Shown: positions 1 through 7,301 of the stretch, one piece after another
Numbering within the stretch: the first letter of the stretch is position 1
How the letters are laid out: the number at the start of each line of letters is the position of its first letter
Assembly (NCBI GenBank): GCA_964618895.1
Contig: CAZUDO010000076.1
Span: 1 to 38,999 of the forward strand
Direction of reading: 5' to 3'
Source of the DNA: CAZUDO01 sp964618895
GTDB lineage: Bacteria > Desulfobacterota > Binatia > DP-6
DNA length: 38,999 nucleotides
Notes under the pieces: generated by a model
Databases searched by the model: none
The model's input: only the letters and a program-made list of their open reading frames with translations
Told to the model about the DNA's origin: nothing
Made by a program: the position numbers and the translations under genes

Positions 1-2
1 TG

Positions 3-386
3 AAGACGCTGATCGGCGATCGACCGACCACGGCGGCGGTCTTCGTCAACCGGCGAGGCCACGCGCTGACACGGTACGGCGCGCACGACCTGGTGGCGCG
101 CTATGGCCGCACGGTCGCGCGCCGTCTCCCAAGCCTCCAGCAGAAGCGCGTCAGTCCACACACGATACGTCACACGACCGCGACACACCTGCTGCGGGCC
201 GGCGTCGACATCAACACGATCCGCGCTTGGCTCGGTCACGTCTCCCTCGAGACCACGAACCGCTATGCCGAGGTCGATCTCGAAACGAAGGCCAAGGCGT
301 TGGCGACCTGCGCGGTCACCAACTCCGACCCGACACCCGCCTGGCGCCAGGACAAAGATCTGATGGCTTTCCTCTCCTCCCTGTAG
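3..386 (+). CDS. Tyrosine recombinase/integrase, C-terminal part (5' end outside window)
   Basis: The reading frame is open from base 3 and stops at 386, so this is the last ~127 residues of a larger gene. The C-terminal catalytic core of a phage-integrase/XerC-type tyrosine recombinase is visible: HTIRHTTATHLL supplies the H-x-x-R pair, AWLGH supplies the second His, and the ETTNRYAEVD segment holds the tyrosine nucleophile (NRY). Such enzymes cut and rejoin DNA at short inverted core sites through a 3'-phosphotyrosine. Ten bases after the stop codon begins a set of short inverted and direct repeats, which suits the end of an integrase-bearing element. The missing N-terminus prevents assignment to a subfamily, for example Xer or one member of a recombinase trio. 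Confidence 0.9.
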   Translation, partial: KTLIGDRPTTAAVFVNRRGHALTRYGAHDLVARYGRTVARRLPSLQQKRVSPHTIRHTTATHLLRAGVDINTIRAWLGHVSLETTNRYAEVDLETKAKALATCAVTNSDPTPAWRQDKDLMAFLSSL

Positions 387-395
387 CCCCGGGAA

Positions 396-478
396 TTATG
401 TGGCGAAGATCCGGCTCGCAGCCGCACCCAGCGTGGGCTGGCCGCCGGTTCGCCACATAACCGGCCTCGCCACATAAC
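396..478. repeat. Cluster of TTATGTGGCG-type inverted/direct repeats at the integrase end
   Basis: TTATGTGGCGAA at 396-407 is repeated as its exact reverse complement TTCGCCACATAA at 449-460. A further copy, TCGCCACATAAC, lies at 467-478, in direct orientation to the second. The first two copies form a 12-bp perfect inverted repeat around a 41-bp GC-rich spacer. The position directly after the recombinase stop codon suggests a recombination/attachment end. A bidirectional terminator is the alternative, but there is no T-tract. The repeat identity is seen in the sequence; its role is inferred. Confidence 0.6.
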
Positions 479-678
479 GCATCCGGCTCCTCAGGTCATG
501 GGTTTGCTGCGCGACGGTCACCCCGTCGTGCACCCGTTCTGCTATCCGTTGGAGTTGCGTTGAGATGGCCTCGGGGCTCGGTGTCCCCGTCATCGTTCCC
601 TCCCCCGGTTCCATGACCCGGCACCCCCTTCCCTCCACGGGGTCCCCTGGGGTGAGTTCCCCCGCTTCCGCGGTACTA

Positions 679-846
679 CGGCGTGCTCCGTCTCCTGGCC
701 GTGCCGTCCGCATCGGTCCACGCCCGCGGCACCCGCAGCGTCGTGCCGTCGCCCAACCGCACGACGAGCTGCCTTGGCCCGTCCAGCACAAGCTCGAGGA
801 CCTGCCCCGCGAGCGGGTGATGCCGCCGCGTCAGCGTGACCGCGGT
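679..846 (-). pseudogene. Remnant of a small DUF5372-like protein
   Basis: On the minus strand this stretch reads VTLTRRHHPLAGQVLELVL, then a short beta-rich segment with GDGTTLRVPRAWTDADG. The HHPLxGQ...P.AWTD pattern resembles short proteins (DUF5372 type) often found beside integrases and transposases. The open frame runs upstream into unrelated sequence and there is no credible start codon or ribosome site, so I read it as a decayed or partial gene. The rest of 479-868 holds only a weak minus-strand segment near 400-594 (ISTQLQRIAERVHDG), loosely like the N-terminus of intron or transposon proteins. I cannot assign that segment. Confidence 0.4.
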
Positions 847-868
847 CGGCGGACGACTGCGGCAGTAC

Positions 869-1057
869 TCACTGTGTGACGGCGAAGCCGTGCGCCAACA
901 CGCCGCAGCGGAGGAATTTTCGGAACTCGCGCACGACGAACGCGGGCAGCCCGTCGGTATCCGCCTGCACCACGGCAAGGAACTCGGCGAGGTGCGCCCG
1001 CACGACCCCGTACAGCACGCCGGTCGTCGGCGACCGCGGCACGTAGACGCCGGCCAT
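869..1057 (-). pseudogene. IS91-type transposase N-terminal fragment
   Basis: The minus strand encodes MAGVYVPRSPTTGVLYGVV, followed by AHLAEFLAVVQ and FLRCGVLAHGFAVTQ and then a stop. This matches the start of the zinc-binding N-terminal domain of IS91-family transposases: a VYxPRxPxxxxLYxxVxxH opening, then a FLxCGxLxHGFA segment just before the CxxC fingers. Here the frame stops after about 62 residues, exactly where the CxxC region should begin, so the zinc finger and the rolling-circle catalytic domain are missing. An in-frame start 36 bases upstream is possible. It is probably the relic of an insertion that preceded or accompanied the integrase element. Confidence 0.6.
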
Positions 1058-1176
1058 GGGAAGCGCCCCAAGCGGGCGCGGTGCCAACCTCATGGGCCGT
1101 CGGCCAACGGCCGCGACGTTTCAGCCGTCGCAGCGCGAAACACCGCGTTGCGCCGCTGCGTAGCGCACCATGTGGA

Positions 1177-1365
1177 TCAAACGACTGTCGTGCCGCGGCC
1201 GGCCGACGGGACGCTCTGCCCGGCCGCATACACGAGCGTGGGCACCGCCAGGATCGATCCGTCGCTCCCGAGCGCCCGCCAGCGGATCATGCCGCCGGCG
1301 ACGTTCGCCACCCGGGAGCCTCCACGGTCGCAGCACGGCGGCGGGCCGCCGCGAACGGGGGCCCC
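1177..1365 (-). pseudogene. Possible rhodanese-like C-terminal fragment downstream of dnaE2
   Basis: In the same frame as dnaE2, immediately after its TGA, the minus strand reads to another stop at 1177. It contains GSRVANVAGGMIRWRALGSDG, which resembles the C-terminal NVxGGMxxWRAxG signature of rhodanese (sulfurtransferase) domains. A neighbouring frame just upstream contains RSRRPAAVLRPWRLPG, like the helix before that motif, so a frameshift would join the two. No active-site Cys loop is visible. I see this as a degenerate tail, and chance similarity is not excluded. Confidence 0.3.
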
Positions 1366-1368
1366 CGC

Positions 1369-4300
1369 TCACCGGTAGTCGTGCCCTTCCGGCATCCCGA
1401 CCGACGCATCGAGGCGCCGGAAGCGCACCGCGCGCACGTGCGTCACACCGTCGACGCGTTCGAGCCATCCCGCCACCTCGAGCAACGACGACGTGTTCAG
1501 GAGGAGCCGCACCCGTTCGTACACCTGCGGCGTGATCACCGCGTTGGCCGTCCCGGTCTCATCTTCGAGCGTCAGGAAGCAGAACCCCTTCGCCGTCCCC
1601 GGCCGCTGGCGCACGATCACGTGGCCCGCGACCCGCACCGGCGCCCCATGCGGCACCCGTGCGAGATCCCCCGCCGCGCACACACCGTCCGCCGCCAGCC
1701 GTGCACGGAGATGTGCCATCACGTGCGGCCCCGGCGTGAGATGGGTGGCCGCATAGTCGGCCGCCGTCTCTTCAAAGTCCGTCATCGGCACGAGCGCCGC
1801 ACCGCCCGGCGCCGGCCGGAGATGCGCCAACAACGACGACGGATCGCGTTCCGCCGCGGCCGCCTGCCACACCGCCTCCCGCCGCGCGAGCCCGAGCGAC
1901 CCGAACGCCCCCGCATACGCGAGCGCCTCCACCTCGTCCCGCCGCACCCTCCCGCGCTGCGCCACATCCGCCACCGACACGAACGCCCCGGCCCCACGCG
2001 CCGCCACGATCCGCTCCCCCACCTCCCGCCGCACCCCCAGCACGTACCGCAGCCCCAACCGCACCCCGAGCCGCGACCCCACCTCCTCGATCGTGCACCC
2101 CCACGCAGACGCCCCGACATCGACCGGCAGCACCACCACCCCATGCCGCCGCGCGTCCTGCACGACGGTCGCCGGCGCATAGAACCCCATCGGCCAGCAG
2201 TTGAGCAGCGCGCACGCGAACGCCGCCGGGTGATGACACTTGAGATACGCCGACGCGTACGCGATCAGCGCAAAGCTCGCCGCGTGCGACTCCGGAAACC
2301 CGTACAGCGCGAACGACGTGATCCCCTGCACGATCTCGTCCTGCGCCGCCGGCGGGATGCCGCGCGCCCGCATGCCGGCGCGGAGCCGGGCCTCGATGGC
2401 CTGCATGCGCTCGACCGAGCGCTTGAACCCCATCGCCCGGCGCAACTCCTCAGCCTCGCCGCCCGTGAAGCCGGCCGCCGTCATGGCGAGACGGAGCAGC
2501 TGCTCCTGGAAGAGCGGCACGCCGAGCGTGCGTTTCAGGATGGGCTCGAGCGACGGATGCGCATAGCGCACCGGCTCGCGCCCGGCGCGGCGGTTCAGAT
2601 ACGGATGCACCATCTTCCCGACGATGGGCCCCGGGCGGATGATCGCCACCTCGACCACCAGGTCGTAGAACCGTTCGGGCTTCATGCGCGGCAGGGTGGC
2701 CATCTGCGCGCGGCTCTCCACCTGGAAGACGCCGATGGTGTCGGCCTGCTGGAGCATGGCGTAGACGGCGGGATCGTCGGGCGGCAGGTGCGCCAGGTCG
2801 ACCTCGACGCCTTCGTGGGCGCGCACCAGCGGGATGGCCTCTTCCAGCGCCGCCAGCATGCCGAGGCCGAGCAGATCGACCTTGATGAGCCCCAGATCGG
2901 CGCAGTCGTCCTTGTCCCACTGGATGACGTTGCGCCCCGGCATCGCCGCCGGCTCGAGCGGCACCACCTCGTCGAGCCGCCCGGCGGCGATCACCATGCC
3001 GCCCGTGTGCTGGCCCAGATGGCGCGGCAGCCCCTGCATGCGGCGGACCGCGTCGACCAGGAGCGCGATGCGGGGCGCGGCGGGATCGACGCCGCCGGCT
3101 TTCAGCTGGGCCGCCAGCTCGTCGTGCTGGTCGTGCCAGCCGTGGCTGCGCAGGAGCGTGGTCAGGCGATCGACCTGCTCAAGCGAGAGCCCGAGCGCCT
3201 TGCCCGCCTCGCGCACCGCGCTGCGCGTGCGGTAGCTGATGACCGTCGCCGTCATGGCGGCGCCGCGGGCACCGTAGCGGCGGTAGACGTACTGGATGAC
3301 TTCTTCGCGCCGGTCGCCACTGGGCAGGTCGAGGTCGATGTCCGGCCACTCGCCGCGCTCCTCGGAGAGGAAGCGCTCGAAGAGCAGCTCCATGGCCACC
3401 GGGTCGACCGCCGTGATGCCGAGCGCGTAGCACACCGCACTGTTGGCGGCCGAGCCACGCCCCTGGCACAGGATGCCGCGCTCGCGGCAGAAGCGGACGA
3501 TGTCCCACACGATCAGGAAGTAGCCGGCCAGGTCGAGCCGCCCGATCATGGCGAGCTCGTGCTCGAGCTGGCGGTGCACGCGCGGCGTGACGGGCCGGAA
3601 GCGGTCACGCGCGCCGGCCTCGGTGAGCGCGCGCAGGTGGCCGAGCGGTGTCTCGCCGGGCGACAGGGGGAAATCCGGGAAGCGGTAGCCGAGGTCGGCG
3701 AGCGTGAAGGCGCACCGCTCGGCGATGCGCCGGCTTTCACGGATGGCTTCCGGCCGGTCGTGGAAGAGCGCGGCCATCTCCTCCGGCGACTTCAGGTGGC
3801 GCTCGGCGTTGGCGAGCAGGCGGCGGCCGGCCTGATCCAGCGTGGTGCCGAGCCGCACGCAGGTGAGCACGTCGAGCAGCGCGCGCCCGGCGGGCGCGGC
3901 ATGGCGCACGTCGTTGGTGGCCACCACCGGCACGCGGTGCGCGGCGGCCAGGTCCGCGAGGCGACGGGCCAGGCGTTCCCCCGTGCGCTCTCGATGGCGG
4001 TGGATGTCGACCGCGATGCGCGCACCGAAGAGGCCGCCGAGACGATCCAGGTGCGCGGCGCCGTCCTCGCCCACGAGCGGCCCGTCGCCGCCACCCGCGA
4101 GGCAGAAGAGCCCCGCCGCGTGCTCCTCGACCTGCAGCCAGTCGACCGCCGCTGCGCCCTTCTCCCGCCCGAGCGCACCCGCGGTGAGCAACCGGCACAG
4201 GTTCCGGTAGCCGCGCCGGTCCTCGACCAGGAGATGCAGCCAGCCGACGCCTGCGACCCGTACGTCGGCGCCGACCAGCGCCCGGAGGCCGGCGCGGCGG

Positions 4301-4476
4301 GCGGCCTGGAAGAACCGTGGCGCGCCGTACACCCCGTGCTGGTCGGCGAGTGCCAGCGCGTCGTAGCCGAGCGCGGCGGCGCGGTCGACCAGGTCTTCCG
4401 GCAGCGAGGCGCCGGAGAGGAAGCTGAACGCACTCCGGCAGCGCAGCTCGACGTAGTCAGCGGCAGGACCCGTCAT
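1369..4476 (-). CDS. dnaE2: Error-prone DNA polymerase DnaE2 (ImuC)
   Basis: A 1035-residue C-family polymerase alpha subunit, the usual length for DnaE2. It is the catalytic part of the ImuA-ImuB-DnaE2 mutasome, which copies across damaged bases and raises mutation after SOS induction. The N-terminus is a PHP domain (ELRCRSAFSFLSGAS, then ALALADQHGVYG); the leading His of the usual HCRS motif is Arg here. The polymerase core shows GRGSAANSAVCYALGI and the acidic motif WPDIDLDLPSGDRREEVIQYV. The helix-hairpin-helix region and a C-terminal OB fold (VRVAGHVIVRQRPGTAKGFCFLTLEDETG) follow. It starts with ATG 16 bases after the toxin gene of the embedded toxin-antitoxin pair and is the last gene of the operon. 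Confidence 0.96.
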   Translation of the reverse strand: MTGPAADYVELRCRSAFSFLSGASLPEDLVDRAAALGYDALALADQHGVYGAPRFFQAARRAGLRALVGADVRVAGVGWLHLLVEDRRGYRNLCRLLTAGALGREKGAAAVDWLQVEEHAAGLFCLAGGGDGPLVGEDGAAHLDRLGGLFGARIAVDIHRHRERTGERLARRLADLAAAHRVPVVATNDVRHAAPAGRALLDVLTCVRLGTTLDQAGRRLLANAERHLKSPEEMAALFHDRPEAIRESRRIAERCAFTLADLGYRFPDFPLSPGETPLGHLRALTEAGARDRFRPVTPRVHRQLEHELAMIGRLDLAGYFLIVWDIVRFCRERGILCQGRGSAANSAVCYALGITAVDPVAMELLFERFLSEERGEWPDIDLDLPSGDRREEVIQYVYRRYGARGAAMTATVISYRTRSAVREAGKALGLSLEQVDRLTTLLRSHGWHDQHDELAAQLKAGGVDPAAPRIALLVDAVRRMQGLPRHLGQHTGGMVIAAGRLDEVVPLEPAAMPGRNVIQWDKDDCADLGLIKVDLLGLGMLAALEEAIPLVRAHEGVEVDLAHLPPDDPAVYAMLQQADTIGVFQVESRAQMATLPRMKPERFYDLVVEVAIIRPGPIVGKMVHPYLNRRAGREPVRYAHPSLEPILKRTLGVPLFQEQLLRLAMTAAGFTGGEAEELRRAMGFKRSVERMQAIEARLRAGMRARGIPPAAQDEIVQGITSFALYGFPESHAASFALIAYASAYLKCHHPAAFACALLNCWPMGFYAPATVVQDARRHGVVVLPVDVGASAWGCTIEEVGSRLGVRLGLRYVLGVRREVGERIVAARGAGAFVSVADVAQRGRVRRDEVEALAYAGAFGSLGLARREAVWQAAAAERDPSSLLAHLRPAPGGAALVPMTDFEETAADYAATHLTPGPHVMAHLRARLAADGVCAAGDLARVPHGAPVRVAGHVIVRQRPGTAKGFCFLTLEDETGTANAVITPQVYERVRLLLNTSSLLEVAGWLERVDGVTHVRAVRFRRLDASVGMPEGHDYR

Positions 4477-4492
4477 CTGGCCGCCCCGGGGA

Positions 4493-4777
4493 CTACTTGA
4501 CGAGCGGGCGACGTGCTTGGTGGTAGATGCGCAGGACGCTCAGCGTTCCTCTCGTGCGACGATAGTAGATGCGGAGCGGATACACGGGCCAGCTCCGGAC
4601 TTTCGCTCCCGATCGAAGTCGGCGTTCCGGACCGTCGAACGACTCGTGCGCAAGCCGGTCGATCGTAGCCAGTATCCGCCGCGCGACACGACGTGAAGCC
4701 ACCGGATTCCTGGTGGCGAGATACCCGACGTACGCCTGGATATCCGCGATCGCTTGTAGCGAGAAGACGACCGTCAA
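4493..4777 (-). CDS. RelE/ParE-family toxin inside the mutasome operon
   Basis: This 94-residue protein has the RelE/ParE fold signature: an N-terminal helix pair (AIADIQAYVGYLATRNPVAS), a middle PERRLRSGAKVRSWPVYPLRIYYRR strand region, and a C-terminal VLRIYHQARRPL. ParE-type members poison gyrase and RelE-type members cleave mRNA; the sequence does not settle which applies. It starts at TTG, overlapping the antitoxin stop (TTGA), so the two are translationally coupled. The pair sits between imuB and dnaE2 in the same orientation with small gaps. It is therefore probably co-transcribed with the SOS cassette unless it has an internal promoter. Confidence 0.87.
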   Translation of the reverse strand: MTVVFSLQAIADIQAYVGYLATRNPVASRRVARRILATIDRLAHESFDGPERRLRSGAKVRSWPVYPLRIYYRRTRGTLSVLRIYHQARRPLVK

Positions 4778-4989
4778 CGTTTGCGCGCGGCGGCGATGCG
4801 TTTGCGCGCTTCGGCTGCTCCGACCCCTTCACCACGCCGGAGCGAGTCGAGCGCGGCATCGATGCCGGCCTCCTCTTCGGGGGTGAGGGCGGGGAGAGCG
4901 TCGACGGGCTCGAGGACGTATCGCCCTGCCGGGAGCGTACGCAGCTCCGCTGGCAGGTCGGTGCCGTTCCATCGAACGACCGTCGGCAT
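4774..4989 (-). CDS. Antitoxin partner of the ParE/RelE-like toxin
   Basis: A 71-residue acidic protein ending in a basic tail (EARKRIAAARKR). It contains RTLPAGRYVLEPVDALPALTPEEEAGIDAALDSLRRGEG, a layout common in small antitoxins encoded just upstream of ParE/RelE toxins. In this group the N-terminal strand part would fold or bind DNA and the C-terminal helix would wrap the toxin. The ATG start is clear. The gene begins 48 bases after imuB and overlaps the toxin start by four bases. No named antitoxin family is recognised with certainty; the call rests mainly on size and coupling. Confidence 0.75.
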   Translation of the reverse strand: MPTVVRWNGTDLPAELRTLPAGRYVLEPVDALPALTPEEEAGIDAALDSLRRGEGVGAAEARKRIAAARKR

Positions 4990-5037
4990 GGCACGACCAT
5001 ACTCCCCGGGTGGTGCGGAAACCAGCCGCTCGCGTGC

Positions 5038-6528
5038 CTAGTCGTAGACGCCATCCGCATACCAGCCTCCCGAGCCGCATTCGCGGTAGCAGCGATAGAC
5101 GCCCCCGTCGGACAGCTCGAAATCGTAGTAGTCGCGCGCGAACGCCGCCGCGCTCCACCATTCGGCGGCCACGCGCCACGGGCCGGCGGCGGTGATCACG
5201 CGTCCGCCGAGTCCCGGGCCGCGCACGAAGTCCGGCCGGTCGCGGTCGCAGAACACTTCGAGGGCGCGCGGTGGGCGGAGCGCGCGCACCACCAGCGTGG
5301 GCTCGGGGGCGGACGGCGCAGCGGGCCCCGCTCCCGCAGCGAGCCGGAACGGCGTCGTTGCGGCCACCGCCGGCCGGTGCGAGTCGACCACCACCGGCGC
5401 GCCGACACGTTCCGTGCCGCACAGCGCCGACAACCGCGCCAGGAGGGTGGCGAGCTGCTCGGGCGCCGGCCCGGGCGGCGTGAACAGCCCGAGCTGCGCC
5501 GGACGCACGCGCTCGGGTACGGCGGTGACCGCGACCGCCACGATCGCCGCACGCGGGGGCCGCGCCTCCAACTCGGCCCGCAGGCACGTGACCAGCGTCT
5601 TCACGTCGCGCGTCGGGGCGGCGAGGGCGAGCGTGCGCACGTCGCGGCTGCGGTCGTCGAGCCCGAGCGCCAGGTCCACACGCGCGCATCCCACGCCTTC
5701 CAGCCCCATGCGCGCGACCACCCGTTCGAGAAGCCCGCGCAGCACGAACAGCAGCGGCTCGAGCGTGTCGAGCGGGTGGTCCAGGCCGAGCGCTTCCTCG
5801 AGCGCGCCACTGAGCGGCTGCGGTGCGAACGGGCGCTCGTCCTCGCCGCGCGCCGCCCGCACCAGCGCCGCGCCGACGGCGCCGAGCCGCGTCGCCACCT
5901 CGGCGAGCGGCAGGCGGGCGAGATCGCCGAGAGTGCGTACCCCCCAGCGTTCGAGCGTGACGGCAAGACGCGGCGCGAGCGGGGTCCCCAGACACGCGAG
6001 CGGCAGCGGCGCGAGGAAGCCGCATTCGGTGCCCGCCGGGACGACCTCGACCCCGTCGGCGGCGCGCAGCGCGGCCAGGCGGGCGACCGTCATGCTGGCG
6101 GCGACCGCGGCCCGCGCCGTGAGCCCCACCCGCGCCGCCCGGGCAATCAGCGCGGTGGCGAGCCCGGCCTCGTTGTCGACCAGATGGGTGGCGCCGGCGG
6201 CGTCGGCGAACACGACGCCGCCGGCGGTCACCTCGATCCGGCTGGCGAGGGAGGCCGCCACTTCGGCGAGCGCGCGCATGGCCGAGGCCTCGGCCGCGGC
6301 GTCCCGCGGGCGCACGACCAGCGCCGCCGTGATGGCGCGTCCCTGCGCGACCGTGTGCCGACCGGCACGCACCCCGCGCGCGCATGCCGCTGCCGACACG
6401 GCGACGAGGGGCGCATGCGGCCCCGGTGTCTCTACCAATGCGAGCGGCAACCCGGCGAGATCCGGGTCGGCGCGGCAGACGGCGGCGACGGGGAGATCGG
6501 GCACGAGGAGGCAGACGAGGCGCGACAC
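5038..6528 (-). CDS. imuB: ImuB, inactive Y-family polymerase-like mutasome subunit
   Basis: A 496-residue Y-family (DinB/UmuC-like) protein that acts as the hub of the ImuA-ImuB-DnaE2 mutasome and links DnaE2 to the sliding clamp. The N-terminal palm reads LVCLLVPDLPVAAVCRADP and lacks the catalytic acidic residues of true Y polymerases, as expected for ImuB. A helix-hairpin-helix segment is seen near residues 190-215 (GVRTLGDLARLPLAEVATRLG). A clamp-binding motif QLGLF lies at residues 345-349. The family-typical tail DYYDFELSDGGVYRCYRE...WYADGVYD closes the protein. It starts at GTG, 12 bases after imuA. Confidence 0.95.
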   Translation of the reverse strand: MSRLVCLLVPDLPVAAVCRADPDLAGLPLALVETPGPHAPLVAVSAAACARGVRAGRHTVAQGRAITAALVVRPRDAAAEASAMRALAEVAASLASRIEVTAGGVVFADAAGATHLVDNEAGLATALIARAARVGLTARAAVAASMTVARLAALRAADGVEVVPAGTECGFLAPLPLACLGTPLAPRLAVTLERWGVRTLGDLARLPLAEVATRLGAVGAALVRAARGEDERPFAPQPLSGALEEALGLDHPLDTLEPLLFVLRGLLERVVARMGLEGVGCARVDLALGLDDRSRDVRTLALAAPTRDVKTLVTCLRAELEARPPRAAIVAVAVTAVPERVRPAQLGLFTPPGPAPEQLATLLARLSALCGTERVGAPVVVDSHRPAVAATTPFRLAAGAGPAAPSAPEPTLVVRALRPPRALEVFCDRDRPDFVRGPGLGGRVITAAGPWRVAAEWWSAAAFARDYYDFELSDGGVYRCYRECGSGGWYADGVYD

Positions 6529-6540
6529 CGGCGGCCCCCC

Positions 6541-7203
6541 TCACCCACACGCATGTCTCACGACCAGGGACCGTCCCGGCCGCCCGATGCGGCTCCGTGC
6601 CACGGTGACACAGGCATCGATGCCGTCGAGCAGCGTGAGCCGCCCCGCCCCGCCGCTCCAGCGCACACGCCGGGCGCGTACCTCGAGGACGAGCGCCGCA
6701 TCGGCCCCCGTCAGTGGGCGCGACGCGAGCAGCAGGAGCACGGTCCGGGTGCGTTCCGCGGCGCGGGCGAGGGTCTGCGGAGCCGGCGCCGCGCCCGGCA
6801 CGCAGTCCATCACCACCAGACCGAACCCGCCGGCGCCGAGCACGATGACGGCGGCGCGGTACGCGTCGGCCACACTGCGCGGCCGGACCCAGAGCATGCG
6901 CTCGAGCACCACCCCGGCGGCCGCCGCGGCGCCCGGATCGAGCGCATCGGCGGGATCGATCCATGCCATGGTCTCGCCCGCGCCCGTGGCCCGTGCCGCC
7001 ACGGCACAGGCGAGCCCCGTCCGGCCGGCGCTCGGTGGCCCCACCAGCTCGGTCACCCGGCCGCGCGGCAGCCCACCGTCGAGGGTCTCGTCCAGGGCGG
7101 CGAGGCCGGTCGGCAGCCGGGCGAGCGGTTCCGGGTGCGCTGTCCCGAGCCGGATGTCACCCGGCCGCCCGAGGCGATCGAGGAGGGCAGCCGCTGCGGA
7201 CAT
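6541..7203 (-). CDS. imuA: ImuA, RecA-like mutasome subunit
   Basis: A 220-residue RecA-fold protein. It has the LPTGLAALDETLDGGLPRGRVTELVG opening typical of RecA/ImuA and a Walker A-like loop GPPSAGRT at residues 55-62. A hydrophobic strand, GGFGLVVMDCVPG, occupies the Walker B region. It is shorter than RecA and lacks the RecA C-terminal domain. ImuA proteins bind ImuB and RecA-DNA and are needed for DnaE2-dependent induced mutagenesis. It is the first gene of the minus-strand operon, starting at ATG about 100 bases from the divergent cytochrome gene. A candidate LexA site lies 10-24 bases upstream of its start. Confidence 0.9.
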   Translation of the reverse strand: MSAAAALLDRLGRPGDIRLGTAHPEPLARLPTGLAALDETLDGGLPRGRVTELVGPPSAGRTGLACAVAARATGAGETMAWIDPADALDPGAAAAAGVVLERMLWVRPRSVADAYRAAVIVLGAGGFGLVVMDCVPGAAPAPQTLARAAERTRTVLLLLASRPLTGADAALVLEVRARRVRWSGGAGRLTLLDGIDACVTVARSRIGRPGRSLVVRHACG

Positions 7204-7212
7204 GGAACCGAG

Positions 7213-7227
7213 TTTCGCCTTTTGTTC
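7213..7227. promoter_or_regulatory. Candidate LexA box upstream of imuA
   Basis: TTTCGCCTTTTGTTC reads as TTTC-N7-GTTC. This is one mismatch from the direct-repeat LexA site GTTC-N7-GTTC known from alphaproteobacteria. It ends 24 bases before the imuA start codon, where a repressor would block transcription. imuA-imuB-dnaE2 cassettes are classically LexA-controlled, so the position is sensible. The LexA specificity of this organism is unknown and a short one-mismatch site can occur by chance. Confidence 0.35.
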
Positions 7228-7301
7228 GCTTTCCGGTCAAGCCCTGCGATGGCCCTATTTTCCTTGACACTTTCTCCCTGACCCGGGTACGCACCCGCTC
7301 T

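Noticed and set aside
396..594. Minus-strand ISTQLQRIAERVHDG segment as a group II intron reverse transcriptase start
   Set aside because: The similarity is a dozen residues only and the frame then runs through the repeat cluster; not enough to support an intron.
1081..4500. A 1139-codon plus-strand open frame opposite dnaE2
   Set aside because: It is the antisense shadow of a GC-rich gene: the translation is His/Arg/Pro-rich without domains, whereas the minus strand encodes a full DnaE2.
4693..7281. Long plus-strand frames opposite imuB and imuA
   Set aside because: Same high-GC antisense artefact; the composition is Arg/Gly/Ala-rich and the minus strand has clear ImuB and ImuA motifs.
7264..7293. 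TTGACA at 7264 as promoter of the cytochrome operon
   Set aside because: The hexamer is perfect, but no acceptable -10 lies 16-18 bases downstream (GTACGC/TACGCA), so I did not list it as a promoter.
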